From Apiospora phragmitis (lineage: Eukaryota > Ascomycota > Sordariomycetes > Amphisphaeriales > Apiosporaceae): a stretch of 64,000 nt of DNA. Position numbers and translations under genes: made by a program. The notes beneath the pieces were generated by a model. The model saw only the letters and a list, made by a program, of their open reading frames with translations. It made no database searches and was not told the DNA's origin. Each line of letters opens with the position of its first letter. Position 1 is the first letter of the stretch. Of this stretch, positions 36,762 to 48,692 are shown piece by piece. The stretch is taken from assembly GCA_038363925.1 (NCBI GenBank), contig JAQQWL010000001.1:2046001-2110000 (forward strand), given 5' to 3'.

Positions 36762-37790
36762 TTAAAGGATCTGTAACATTCTCCACGGCTGTGATGTGGG
36801 GAGGTTGAGTATCTTGATGTTCTTGAGTCTCTCGTAGGTGTCATTGATGCTTTCCGTGTCCTCGCCGTGCTGCTTGGCCTGCCCCACCACCTCGTCGTGG
36901 AAACCGCGGGATAGGGAATCGGCCACGATACATTCGCACATGGACATCTCGTTATCGAAGCAAACCCTTGCATTGCGGCAAAAGGACTCTGTGCGGTCCT
37001 TGCGCTTTCGCATCTCCTGGAAAACATCAAGAAGCTGACGAGGTCTCTCTTTGCGCTCCTTCTCCATGTATTCTTTAAATAGGTAGTCAGCACAAATACT
37101 CCTTGCATCATGGTACGGCAACGACGGGGGATGCCAGACTTGAGGCATGTTCAAAAATATGGAACTTACCAAGGAGACCAGGAATGTTGGGTGTCATTGT
37201 GAAAGTGTCTTGGCAAATCGAGAGCTTAGAGTCTTCGTCGAGATAGGCGTCTTTGATGACGATACTTATGAGCTCTTTGAAGAGATCCTTCTTTCCAAGT
37301 ACCCAGGCAATCCAAATTCGTTCCCGGAGTCTGTACAGGAAGTAGTTGTTGTATTCGTATGGGCCGGACCGGGCCATGCTTGGTGACGTTGGATCCATGT
37401 AGCAGCCCAGGGACGTAGCAAATGCGTGACTTGATACTCTTCGGAGACCTCAAGCAGTTCAAAGATCTCTGTCTCTCCAAGACTACGGGGAACGCCCGCA
37501 AACTTACAATGCATGATGGAAAATAGTATCTCATGAGACGCGGCGTTACCTTCCAGGGCTACCACCTTCTGTCCAGTATCGTGGCCACTGGCGGCCACAA
37601 GGTCTTTCCACTTCTCCGACGATCGCGATACAGCGTTTGAGTCAACAAGGAACTGTTTGTTGCCGCACGGATGAATGGTCTCGCAGGGATTAATGGTCAC
37701 GCACGGAGTATTGGTATCGGAAATCTTGATGATCAGGTCACCATCTTCGACCAAAGTCACCTGCGTGAAAACCTCTTCCGATGACTCCAT
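36762..37790 (-). CDS. BTB/POZ domain protein
   Basis: Minus strand, exons 37170-37790 and 36762-37072 with an intron at 37073-37169. The ATG at 37790 (MESSEEVFTQVTLVEDGDLI) is used because the longer frame upstream begins with TTG. The N-terminal half is a fungal BTB/POZ domain: DGDLIIKISD, FLVDSNAVSRSSEKWKDLV, HEILFSIMHCKF, IFELLEVSEEYQVTHLLRPW. The C-terminal half is helical and charged with Cys (CRNARVCFDNEMSMCECIVA), common in fungal BTB proteins of unknown role. A one-base frame change near 37395 separates ATW from MDPTSPSMARSG. BTB domains mediate dimers or Cul3 adaptor contacts; the partner is unknown. Confidence 0.8.
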
Positions 37791-38258
37791 GTCGATCAGC
37801 GGAAGGGTTTTCTCTTCGTAAAGTTGTTTTGTTATGTGATCGAGAAGTAGAGGCAAAGTCGCGATCGCTTTTGTGAGCTGTTCAGGATAGTAAACTCTGC
37901 AGCTGATCGAATCCAGCCCAGTTTTAAAAGAACGATGGAATTTGAAGGCCTGAGATGTGATACGTGGTATCTAAGTCCTTGGGACACCACACCACTCTCT
38001 CTCCTTTGTCACGCGTCAAAAGTACCAAGGCAGCTGTCCACGTATCTCTGCTGCCAGGCATCCGGCTCCCAAGTCATGAGCAGAATGACAAGCTCCAAGA
38101 AGCATCTCTTCCTCATCAGTTGAAGTGACAACGGGTTCCAGCAGCTTACTCAGGTGTTGCTTACTTTCCACTTGCTCCATGGCAATTCGTAAATACCTTG
38201 GTACCTGAAGGGACAATAACAAAAGGAACACTTTCATGATCCCCTCGTAGATGCCTAA

Positions 38259-41200
38259 TCAAAAAGAAAAACAGACGTCGGTACCAATAACCGTTTCTGG
38301 GGGACTGAATCGCACCAGGCGCCCTCCTTCCATTAGTCCCACCATATCCGCATCCGCTACGGACTCGATTCGATGTGCCACCATGATGATGGTAAAGTCC
38401 TTGAACTCTTCTCTCATCAGGCGCTGCACCTTGGCGTCCGTTTCGGCATCGAGATGACTGGTGGCCTCGTCCAAGAGTAATATCTTGGGTGTCCAATAAC
38501 GTTGAGCTAATGAGACGCTCTGTCCTCCTGACGCATACAGACCGCCGACGACGGGTGGGCACTCTGATTCAGAAGATCTTGCTGCTGCTCTCGCGTTGAA
38601 AATGTCCTTCCTGACTATTGTCCTGGCGAGAGCAAGCAGCTGCATTTGTCCCTGTGACAGCGACTCCTGTGTAATCTGTCCGTCCAGACCACCTCGCGTC
38701 TCAATGATGTCCCAAAGCCCGACAGACCTAAGAGCTGAGGTCATCAAGTTGTCATGTAACTTGTGGTTATCGCCCAGAGATTTGTTGCTACTCGCTGCCG
38801 CCGTGCGGGTGGGATCCATGTTATAGCGAACGGTTCCTTGAAGTATAAGACTCTCTTGGGGTATTGCTAGAATGCGATTTCTGAGAGTTGTACGGGGGGC
38901 CGTGGTAATGGGTTAGGTCATCTATAAATATCTGACCTGCCGCGTTGGAAGTGCCGTGGCCTGCTGAGGGAACAGTGTCCAACAGGCGGAGGAGAGTCGA
39001 CACCAAGGTACTCTTGCTACTGCACAGGGTCAATAACAGGTGGACGATAGCTTGCGCGCATCCATACTTACCTTCCAGTACGACCAATGATACCGATCTT
39101 TTGCTTCCGATCCACGAGGAGAGATAAATCACGCAAGGTCAAATTATCTCCACTAAGACATTATTAGGACAAGAACGGAAGAGAATGGTGTGGGTTGAAG
39201 TCACTTACTCATAGGATGCGGAGATGTTGCGGAACTCGATGCGACCTTCCCTCGGCCAGTCAGCCGGCGGAGACTGCACCTTGTCGTTGGCTTCTTCCGG
39301 GGAAACAAGAGCCTCCAGACTCTTGGTCCTCGCAACCGCTCCCAGAGATGTCTCCATCTGGGTCCAGCTGACTAGCATACTCTGTAGCCCCTGGCTGAAT
39401 GACAAGATGGCTGTCAAAGCAACACCGAGTGAGCCGCGACTTGTCGTCGCACGTAACGACAAGGCTAGCGCAACGAGAATGGTGGCCATGGCCGCGACTG
39501 TCAGATACAAGACCAGGTTCAGCCACCTTTGTATACAGAACATGAGGTAGTATGGCTTCTGCGAATTGTCCAGACACTTCAAGTTCACGTCAATGAAGTG
39601 GGCTTACCACTTAAAGGCCCGGATACTGGCAAGTCCTTCCATCGTCTCGGTAAAGTGCGTGAAAAGCGGGCTCTTGGCCTCGAGATCGAGGAACCTCAGT
39701 TGCCTTGAGGTCCGCAAGTAGAATTTCTGGACCAAGTAGAGGACAGAAATCAGCACTGGGATGCAGATAGCCATATAGCTAGACCCCAAAGTAATGAAGA
39801 TTAGTTGAGCAAGGCATTGGATCAAAGCTGTGAATACATAGTTAACCCCTGAGTTGAGCTGCTCGAGAACGTAACGGACTGGACCCACAGAGAAATGTGC
39901 CAAAAGAGACCGTAGGGAGCACCACGTCCACGAGCGTCATGTCTTGGCTAAATCGATTGAGAATCAAACCAGAATCCGTGGTGGAGAAGAAACGCATCGG
40001 GGCATGCATGACTGTACGCAGGAGGATCTGGTGAAGCACCGCGCCTGATTGCGGCACGATACTGATCATAATTTTCCTGTGATACGGGTTACTACCGTCT
40101 TTCCCTTGGAATAGGCGACTGAGCTAAATACCATATCATCGCGCCTTGACTCAAAGAGACGACAACTACAAGCATGACGTAGACGCCGGTGAAGATCAGA
40201 ACCCGCGGCGCCGGGTCGTCGGTATACCACTGGATCCAGAATCTCGGAAAGTTCGAAACAAAAGTGAAGACGAACAAGATCCCGACGGTGGCCAAAGTTC
40301 TTGCTGGCCCAATGGATCGGTAGTATTACATATAGAGTGATGTGTCTCCGGTGCGTCTCGCTAGATCTTCTAGATCTTCCTGGGTAGCCTCCTGGGTGGC
40401 GTTGTTTGTTTTTCCAGATATAGCTGAAGTCTTCGCGTTACTATCTGGATCTTTTGAGGCACCGGAGCCTTCAGGTAGGATTGATAAGAGACCCAACCGC
40501 GATAAATCGTCGGGACTTTGGGCATGGATCGTTCTGGCGTTAGGGTCAAATACCAGAACATAGTCGGCCATTGATATGTAATGAACTATAGGGGATTAGA
40601 ATATGGCATGTAGAATTATGAAGGGACCGTAGACGAGAGTAAAGCGTACCTGCATGTGTGACCAGAAGCGTTGTACAGTTTGACTTTCGTAATAGCCCCG
40701 TTCCGAAAACAGTCTTTCGGCAATATTTAATGCAGTATCCCGATCCAGGGCGCTCATGACGTCGTCAAGTAACAGCAGCCTTTTATGGGCGTAGACAGCA
40801 CGAGCCAAAGCCTGTGGTGGGTTAGACAGACCTTCAGTGTTCAGGCGACTCGACTCACTAGTCGCTGTCTCTGTCCTGCGCTCAAAACAGATCCTCGAGT
40901 TCCTATCGTTGATAAGTCACCATGAGGTAGTTGCAGGATGTCTTCTTGTAGGTCACAGGCATACAATACGGTATTGTACCAAACTTCGTCGAAGGATTCC
41001 GAGCCGCAGAGCACATTGCGAAAAGGCCCGTTTGGCAGCCATGGGGTCTGCGAGCAATAGGCTATAGAGCTTGTATGTTTTGTGATGGAGCCCCTTTGTG
41101 GGGAAACCTCGCCGAGTATGGCCTTCAACGAAGTGGTTTTCCCACACCTGCTCGGGCCGGTAATGACTGTTAGCTTTGCCTCTGGGATGCTAATATTGGC

Positions 41201-43390
41201 GTTGTTGAGTATCAAGTCGGCCTCCTTTATAGGTCGTAGATCAAGTCCAGTTACGCTGACAAGGCCATATTCGATATCACGAGCTCCCGCGGGCATACTT
41301 GTCATCTTGACCGAGGTATTGGGCGTGGTGGGACTTTGACTCAGGTCATCGTCTTTCATGTTCCTCTTTTGACCAGGCTCGGTACATATTGACCTTAAAC
41401 AGGTCTGTATCCGGTCGAGGCAGCCTTCTGAAACTCTCAAGGCCGGGATTGATGAAAGTAGGTCGACCGTGGGTCCTGTGACTAACGACACTATCGCAAG
41501 TGAGCTAAAGGCCTGAGCAGTCGACAGTGGCTCGCTGTTATCGACCCGAGATCGAATGGCATACGCAGCAAAAGTCACCAAAGGCGCCAGGATATGCGGC
41601 ATGGAAGCTGCCGATTGATTGTCAGTGATACCACAATTTTTGACGGGCAAAGAATTCAGAACCAGACCAGCCATATTAATCCATACGATCATCCATCGAA
41701 ACTGCTTGGACAGGTGCAGCTCTCTGATACGCCCACTCTGCAAGGTCTCCTCGATCGCGTTTGTTAGGCCTGTCATACGAACATTTTTCACATTGCGAAG
41801 CACCAACGATGTTCTCCCGACTCGAGTCTGCAGAGCTTCTAGCCATGGTCCCTGCCTAGGGCCCATATACCGAGCGAGCCAGATCTGCCACACGAAACAG
41901 ACTGCTATCCCGTTAGACAGCTAACCAAAAGATTGAGACAAGGAATAACGTACCCAGCGCGACCAGAATCGGGGAGGCGGGAATAGCGCCCATCTGTCTG
42001 GCAAGAAGCCATACACCAATCGCGATTTCGAGCAGTCGAGCCCACGTCTCATGGACCATCTCCAGACCGGTGACCGTTCGTTCCACATCAGTACTCATCA
42101 GAGTGATGACCTTGGCTTCATCCTGGTCGTCCGCGACAGTTTGCAGAGAGGCGACATATATCAAAGAAACTAGTGCACCGCGTGCTATGGTCAGCGATCG
42201 ATAGAGTAGATATTGATATGCCGCGGTGGAGATCTAGGATATGTCAGAACATCACGATTTTGTGTGCATTCTCGAGGCGAGCCAGCTTACGGCGATGCCT
42301 AGGTAGATCAGAGCTGTAGCTCCAATGAGACCACGACCATCATTTGTTGTCTCCTCGTTCGCCGCCTCTGTGATGAGTCTGATCGCTCGGTCTATCAGAA
42401 ACGGCTGAGCATAGTTGAAGCCTACAAGGCATAGTCTTGGCAGGATCACGATAAGCAGCGGTAGCTGAATAGCGGAGTAAAGCGCGAGAACCAGCGCATG
42501 ACGGCCTCCGGTGGCATCTATGAGGTTTGAGTTGATACACAGTGTAACGGGACGAAGCGTGCCTAAATATGGGAATACGAAGTATGGGTAGCTTACGCAA
42601 GTCCCAAGCACGTAATATTCGTGCTTATGCGGTCGCAGACTTTAGTGAACCATCGATATCGCATAAGGAGTCTAACGTCAGGCCAGTTTTGTAGCCCAGC
42701 ACGAATGTGGGATTCAGCCACCAAAACACCGCTCGGTTGAAGATGCTAGCGAGAATTTCCGGGGGATATAAGTTGTAGGGATCTCTGAGATAGTTGCGCT
42801 TGCTCTTGGCTTCAAGGCATAGAAGAGCCAACTTCAGTAGTACCGCTGCTAAGAGGATTTCCTTGAGGGCATCAAAATGGCCACGTAAGAATAGAGTTCG
42901 GACTTGAACTGCATCGAAAACACACGAAACGAACAGGTAGACAATGAACAGAGACGAGGGCAGCAGGGAGCGATCATGTTCGACGAGCACCGCGGAGGTT
43001 GACAGGGCTCCTAAGGCGATGAGGGAGACAACGGCGTAAGGAACGGCCGTTCTGGCAGAATCATCCGTCTTGGTCCACAGTGCTACAAGTGTGACCTGCA
43101 AGCCAAACAAAAGGACACTGAGAGTCTGTACCAGGTGTCAGCAGGTGCACAATTGGGGCGTCGAACAAGAAGACAGAACTCACAGCTTTCCCAGCATATA
43201 CATGGCTTGGATGTGTTTTGGTCGTTGAACGCAAGATTTTGTACAGACGTAGAGGCAAGAGGAGTAGACAGATTGCTGAAGAGGCGATGGAGAAGATGCT
43301 TTGTTCGAAGACTAACGTAAAGTCGAACGAGCCATGGCAAGAAAGCGCAGGACCGAACGCGTCGTCTGAGCAATTGGAATGGGCGGTCAT
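38259..43390 (-). CDS. ABCC-type multidrug exporter
   Basis: Minus strand, many introns, start at 43390 (MTAHSNCSDDAFGPAL). The N-terminal domain carries the fungal ABCC pattern FGPAL-CHGSFDFTLVFEQSIF with several helices. First nucleotide-binding domain (about 40640-41230): Walker A GPSRCGKTT, signature LSAGQRQRL, Walker B LLLLDDVMSALD with Asp in place of the catalytic Glu, as in other ABCC first domains. Second transmembrane domain about 39205-40295. Second nucleotide-binding domain: Walker A GRTGSSKST split by an intron near 39010-39070, signature LSQGQMQLLALAR, Walker B ILLLDEATSHLD with Glu, and H-loop IIMVAHR. One frame change lies in the G run at 38894-38899. Exact exon ends in the middle part are not worked out. 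Position beside two UstYa genes makes export of the cluster product a reasonable inference. Confidence 0.88.
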
Positions 43391-43875
43391 CTCGTGGAGT
43401 TCGAATTATCATTAGGTGACTTACATCTGGTGGTGAATCAATCGTCGGTCTTTTGCTTAAAAGTCGGCATCATCGCACCGAAGTCGATGGGGTTGACTGC
43501 CACACTAATCAATGGTCCAGGGAAAGAGAAACCGACGCGTCTCTGCTGCTGCTGCCTTACTTGCAGAGCGAGTCGTTCTTGCCATGGTCAACTTCTCCCA
43601 AAAAAGGGTTCCAATACTTCCAAGGGGCAGGGATCAGAATCAACCAACGGCAGGTGAGTTGATGAGCTTGCCAGGTAGGTGATTAATGTGGTATCTTTCA
43701 ATGCTACTGTATATTGCGTATCTTGGCTACTTCAAGCTTTCTTTGCATTGGTACTTCAAAGTCTTGTCTCACCAAGGCCGTCTCGGTGCTCGTCTGCTGC
43801 ATGCAGTCCAATACATCAAAACCAACAAACTTATTGGATATTGCAACCGGCAAGCGTATTACCCCGCTCCCTCTC

Positions 43876-44681
43876 TCACACACAGCTCCAGTCAGCTTGC
43901 GAGAGAACACTCGTCACAGTATCGCCGGGTTGGTGCTCCCAAGATTCCCATGGTTCCTTAGCCGAACCTGTACTTGCATCCCATAAGTGACGTGCGGGCC
44001 GACATTTGTGGACGCTCCCGCTGCCGAGTCCGTCGACGAAGTCGATCGTTTCTCCACTAGGCATGGTAACCGTCTTGGGGGGCTCGAGGGTTTCATCTGC
44101 TGCGCACAATATGCCCTAAAGTTTGTTGGCATCTCTACTACTGAAATGCAATACGACCTCTTCTACCCCAACATCAATGAGGGGGTGGAATTGGGTAGGG
44201 CGGATGGAAGGGGAGTTCGGCTTACCTCGGCTAGATAATCCAGACAATGTACCCAGTGAACCGACCCGAATTCTTGAAACATGAAGTTTTCATGATCCTC
44301 CGGTCGGCGAGATGACCCATGGTGATGATGAGTCTCGCCGCTCAGCAGTGCCCGGAACAACGAAAGGCAGTGCAGCTGATGCCACATCGATACACCCCAC
44401 TTCCGAGCGGGCCCGTCTGCCGTCTGCACCGACACCATGCCACCGTTGGGTATTTCCTCGACCGACTTCCAAAAGTCGTTCATGGTCGAGTTTGGATAGG
44501 TCATCGGCCTAAAGATCTTCGGTATCGTGTGAGCCGGGCCAGCGTCTGGTAATGTCTGCACCGCAAGGACGCCATATCCCAACACGCCTTCCGCGTTCCA
44601 AGGGATCAAGAAAAAGGTGGCTACGCAGAGCACGATTGTGAGCACTATGGCTGTGACCGTGAAGGTCTTATCAAGCGACAT
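43876..44681 (-). CDS. UstYa/DUF3328 family protein (first copy)
   Basis: UstYa-family proteins are membrane-anchored copper-dependent oxidases known to cyclise ribosomal peptides in ustiloxin-type (dikaritin) pathways. Exons 44226-44681 and 43876-44115, with an intron at 44116-44225, give 231 residues and an intact frame. An N-terminal membrane helix (TAIVLTIVLCVATFFLIPW) is followed by the first motif HQLHC (MWHQLHCLSLFRALL) and the second HWVHC (GSVHWVHCLDYL), the pair of HxxHC motifs that defines the family. Exon 2 resumes ILCAADETLEPPK and ends with a His/Cys-containing tail (HKCRPARHLWD). A His-rich insert (HHHHG) lies between the motifs. It shares strand and neighbourhood with the second copy and the exporter, so co-regulation is likely but unproven. 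Confidence 0.88.
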
Positions 44682-45326
44682 CTTTCTGGTCTAAGTGAAG
44701 TGAACAGATGTTTGAGTCGAAGTAAAGGGGGATTGCTTGGCCGGTCACTGCCCCGGTCTCCTAATCTTTCCTACTTCTTATACATACCGAGAGTTATACG
44801 ACTACTGGAACCCATATTGAGTTGATCCTCTTCTTCTAGGTGCATATGCCTCGGCTACACAGTTCCTATGAAAGTACCTTGAGTTTGTCAGGCATAGGGA
44901 ATGGGTGGCGTCGGCCTTCTTCCTTACGACCCTGTTTGAACTGGCTACCAATCGCTGAATCCGTGGCCAATCGACGTGTCAAAGGTTCTCACAAGTCCCC
45001 GGAATGCAACATCATATGCAGTCCATTTGCCTTTTGCAAGCAAGTGTGGAACTGCCGGACCATAGGACACGGTCCGAGTTCACAAGACCGGCTGTGCCGC
45101 TGATGGCGTGTTTAATGTGACCATGTACCATGGGGATTTCAACTGCACTTCGTGGGACTATGGGAGAAGATGTGAATGTATCCGTGTCTGTATTGGTATC
45201 GATCTGCCTGTCTCCGTGTTCGGGATGCACTACAAGCATCCAGGTGAACACATCATATCTGCACCGTCTCACTATTTGGGATGGGAGAGAGTCATACGAG
45301 CATCCCGTATCTGCAGGCACCCTCCT

Positions 45327-46354
45327 TCAGGCAACCTCGCCCCCTTCAAACCGATCTGGGCCCTCGTAAGAAAAGAGCTCCTTGAACTCAGGGGTCATCT
45401 TTCTCGGCTTTTCACCAGGAGGCCGCCTAACAGCGCCGAACTCCTCCAAGTCGACCGAGTTCTCTTCTTGCCACCTCAACAGACGCTCAAAGTCGACGCA
45501 CTTGTGATGGACGTTGAAATCGGGAAATGCGTTCGGCTGCGCATCGGCCCAGAAGTGCAGGTACACGTCCAAGTTGGGCGAACACATGATGTTCTGCAGG
45601 ATGATGTGGACGCAGTGGGAGATATGCGTCTTGTGCAGCTCCGAGGCATTGGCGTGCGTGCCCCAGTTCTGGCCGTAGTAGTGGTCGAAGTAGGCCTCCC
45701 GCCGGACCTGGTCCACGCAGTGGAGGACGTGGAAGATGTCCAGGCGGCCCATGTAGGCGTCCGGGCCGAGGCCGAAGCGCTCGGGGAACTTGGCGAACTG
45801 GTCTGGGTCTTTTCCTAGCTTGACTACGTCTTCGCGCGCGATGGGGATGGGACGCACGTTGGTGATCCTCTCCCAGGCATCATCGACTTCCCGGCTGGGT
45901 GGGTTTCGGAATACGGAGGAAGAATCGGGGCGCAGCAACGTCGCTTCCGTTTGCCTCGTTTCCAGAGGTATGTGAAGCTTATCGAGAATTGGGGCTTTTA
46001 ATTGATCAACGTCTTTGCTCCAAGGCGTGAAACCAGTTTTAACTTACAATATTCAGTCACCTTCCTGAGGTAATGATTATCATCGCCTAGTTTCCCGAAG
46101 TCGATGGACACTGCTGAGATGAACATGACAAGGGATGCCAAGAGAATTGTAGCGTTAATGAACAGATACTATCTCATTCTCCGCAATTGAGCGGTATTGG
46201 CCAACTCATTATTCTGTTTCTCAGTGAAAAGCAATCCAGCTCGGTCGTGTGACGAAGAGGGATCATCAATGTATACGTCGTCCTCTACCTCCGTTTCAGG
46301 GACTCGGTCCAATCCATGCAAGAGTATACAAACGCGATGGGAAATGCTGAACAT
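45327..46354 (-). CDS. UstYa/DUF3328 family protein (second copy) with in-frame TAG
   Basis: Exon 2 (45327-45994) contains both family motifs, HVLHC (IFHVLHCVDQVRREAY) and HISHC (HKTHISHCVHIILQ), and the usual downstream HKCVDFERLLRW. An intron at 45995-46047 joins it in frame (VTEY|SPILDKLHIP). Exon 1 codes a soluble lead from about 46354 and a membrane helix (NATILLASLVMFISAVSI). A TAG at 46169-46171 interrupts the same frame right before that helix. It is either a true nonsense mutation, a base error, or the end of an intron whose donor I could not place. The catalytic part is complete, and a start downstream of the TAG (Met in the helix) would lose the anchor. Likely partner of the first copy in modifying the precursor coded 1.3 kb away. 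Confidence 0.82.
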
Positions 46355-47500
46355 ATTGAAGTTCGTAATAGTCTAAGTGATGGCTAATACCAAAGACGTG
46401 AAAGTTCCAGACATGGCCAAAGTCAGAACCAGCTAGCTAGTCTTGATACAAGGTCAACTTTTAATATTGAACTCCGTATTCGGGCATGATGCGAAAGGAT
46501 CTCCCGAATCTTCCTTCGGAACACAACTCAGTTTGTGCCTTCGTAACCTGCATATACCAAGCCCCGGGACAATCCAACAGACGCCAGTATTGACACCCAT
46601 ATGATAGCTATGTTACATTTCCCATGTTGAAGGGAAACTAATGACAGCAAATGTCAATAGTCCTGTATTGCTGGGTTCCCCTCTCATACATCACACTTGT
46701 CCCGCAGAGAGTCTCTCTTATCAGTGGAACATGACCAGTACTGTCAGTCTTACTTGATATTGATGCATGCATTCTTGATGTTCATTTCTCCCGCATTGGA
46801 TTATTAAGGCTCCCTTTCTCGTATATGCAGCTACTCTCATAATGTGAAGGATCGACCCGTCAAGTTACTTGGCGGCCATCTGAACCGATGCAGTTTGCTA
46901 CTCATATCATATGAGGGATGTAACACGCGCTCGTGACGAAGCGTAACAGTAGAGGGCAAGGCTGGACAGGACTTGTCTACGCTGTTTCAAGCACACAAAA
47001 TCCACGTGGCCTGTGGGTTGACGTTATGGAGTTCGTATCTGGAAAGACTAAGGGCTTGCATCCCCTTTGCCATCAGAGTCCCTCGTACTATACTTTATAC
47101 AGCCTATATTGTACAGTTCCGTAATAGCCGCCCTGCCCAAGTTCGAGGGAAGTCGCATTCGGGATCTGTACAGGCTCTTTTCCAACCTCTGGGGATTGGC
47201 TCGTGACGTTCTCCCCCAGATGCAAGGTCTTATTAGGGATATCTTAAGGTCGTCCCTCGGCAGCAGCGGTAACCCTCCAAGGAGTGGGATCATCACGGCG
47301 ATCCTCAAGTCTGTCACTGTTGTCGTCAGCAATGGGCGATAAGAACAATGTAACGATCCCCGCTTCAATCATATCTTGGAGGGTCGTTTCGATGTACGCG
47401 GATGAATAAAGCATTGGCAGCATGAATCACAATCGACGCATGGAGATGACTGGAGCCGGCATATGCTGCTGAGGAATTGTCTCCTGGCTGCTGAGGCTTT
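46355..47500. other. Divergent promoter region of UstYa copy 2 and the precursor gene
   Basis: No gene is recognised. The short open frames here have no motif. The stretch separates two divergently oriented cluster genes and is the natural place for shared regulation; I see no site I can name. Confidence 0.45.
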
Positions 47501-47502
47501 AC

Positions 47503-47508
47503 TATAAA
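47503..47508 (+). promoter_or_regulatory. TATA-like box of the precursor gene
   Basis: A tataaa string in ctttactataaagacc lies 107 bp upstream of the precursor ATG, a usual distance when the 5' UTR is short. Support is positional only. Confidence 0.35.
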
Positions 47509-47614
47509 GACCTAGGAAAGGGGTAATTAATAGTACTCATCGACAACATTTCCAGATTATCTTCAGCTTAACCTCTTCCTTTCGGCCCAGCTCTCCTCTC
47601 GCCATTCAGATACC

Positions 47615-47899
47615 ATGCAACTTCCCAAGATCTTGAACCTGAGCGCTCTGTGCCTCCCAGCCGTCTTCAGTGCCCCTGTAGAAGGTAGGACAGCCACTCC
47701 ATCACTCCAACCACGTCTGCTGATTGAAACTTTAGTCCCTGGCAAGGATATTGATCAGAAGCGTGGTACCAACGGTTTGTACAATTACATCGTCGTTGAC
47801 GCCGCGGAGTTGGCCAAGCCCGAGGAGAAGAGCGGCGTCAATGACTTATACAGCAACATCGCCGCCGATGCGGCCGGGTCCACAACACCGTCTGAGTAG
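47615..47899 (+). CDS. Candidate precursor peptide of a UstYa-dependent RiPP
   Basis: A 94-residue intact frame. Residues 1-23 form a signal peptide (basic start, hydrophobic ILNLSALCLPAVF, cleavage after a small residue near 20-24). A spacer follows, then a Lys-Arg pair at 49-50, the cleavage site for a KEX2-type protease. Behind it are two imperfect copies of one motif, 23 residues apart: G-T/V-N-G/D-L-Y-x-x-I-x-x-D-A-A, with YNYI in the first and YSNI in the second. Signal peptide, dibasic site and repeated Tyr-containing cores are the known design of precursors for ustiloxin, phomopsin and asperipin. The two UstYa genes lie 1.3-3.7 kb away on the other strand. Only two copies are present, and only one clear dibasic site, fewer than usual. 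No homologue is recognised; the function is inferred from design and neighbours. Confidence 0.65.
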   Translation: MQLPKILNLSALCLPAVFSAPVEGRTATPSLQPRLLIETLVPGKDIDQKRGTNGLYNYIVVDAAELAKPEEKSGVNDLYSNIAADAAGSTTPSE

Positions 47900-48269
47900 G
47901 CTGTGTGGGATATTAAGTTGATGTCTTGATTGTGACGGCTACACCCAAATAAGATTCAGGTAGGACATACGGGTGTATGAGTGCCGCTATGGAAAACGGG
48001 ACTGCACTGGAATTATATCAGACTTGTTCTCGTTTTCTCCAATTGGATGGAATAGGGTAACTGAGACCTAGTACAGGGTGTTCCCAATCAGTCAGATTGC
48101 CTATGAAATATGGTCAGATGTCGTTAAGTTAAGCAATGATTATTATCCACATGCCAAGTACATCACTTCATGGGGCTGCGACGAAAGTAAGTATGTGATT
48201 TACGATGGCAAGATGGTAGGGCACCGATGTTGATGGTGTGCTGAGGCTCTGTAGTCTGGCGGCTAAGCC

Positions 48270-48343
48270 ACTAAAAGTCAGGCCTTGTTGCACTAAAAGT
48301 CAGGCCTTGTTGCACTAAAAGTCAGGCCTTGTTGCACTAAAAG
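48270..48343 (+). repeat. 22-nt tandem repeat, 3.4 copies
   Basis: Perfect direct copies of actaaaagtcaggccttgtt plus gc, without spacer. The perfect identity points to recent amplification. It lies between the precursor gene and the Tc1/mariner element. Confidence 0.95.
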
Positions 48344-48585
48344 AGAGGAAACTAAACCTCCACAGGCACTGGTATTTCAACTAATGACCTAACTGCGGCG
48401 CTCTTATTTCACTACAGTATTTCCAAGTATGAAAAGGATAGTGTTTAAATGAGAAGACAGACTCCTTTAATAGAACTGGTACATAACCGTTTTCATTGAT
48501 TCACTTATTCACAACCCCTACGCTTTGAGGTAAGCCCTACGCTACGATAATCGTTCTATCTAGTAACCGGTATAGGATATACCTA

Positions 48586-48619
48586 AAGTGACCGTCCAAA
48601 AGTCTGCGCAAGGACCACC
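48586..48619 (+). repeat. Left terminal inverted repeat of the Tc1/mariner element
   Basis: Contains gtccaaaagtctgcgcaagg followed by accac; preceded by TA. Confidence 0.85.
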
Positions 48620-48692
48620 CTCATCAAAACTCACATTCCACCACCCTTTTACCCCTTCTAACTTCATCTTTAAATAACTCTATCAATTCAAC

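Noticed and set aside
48270..48343. CRISPR-like array
   Set aside because: Repeats are directly adjacent without spacers, and the DNA is fungal.
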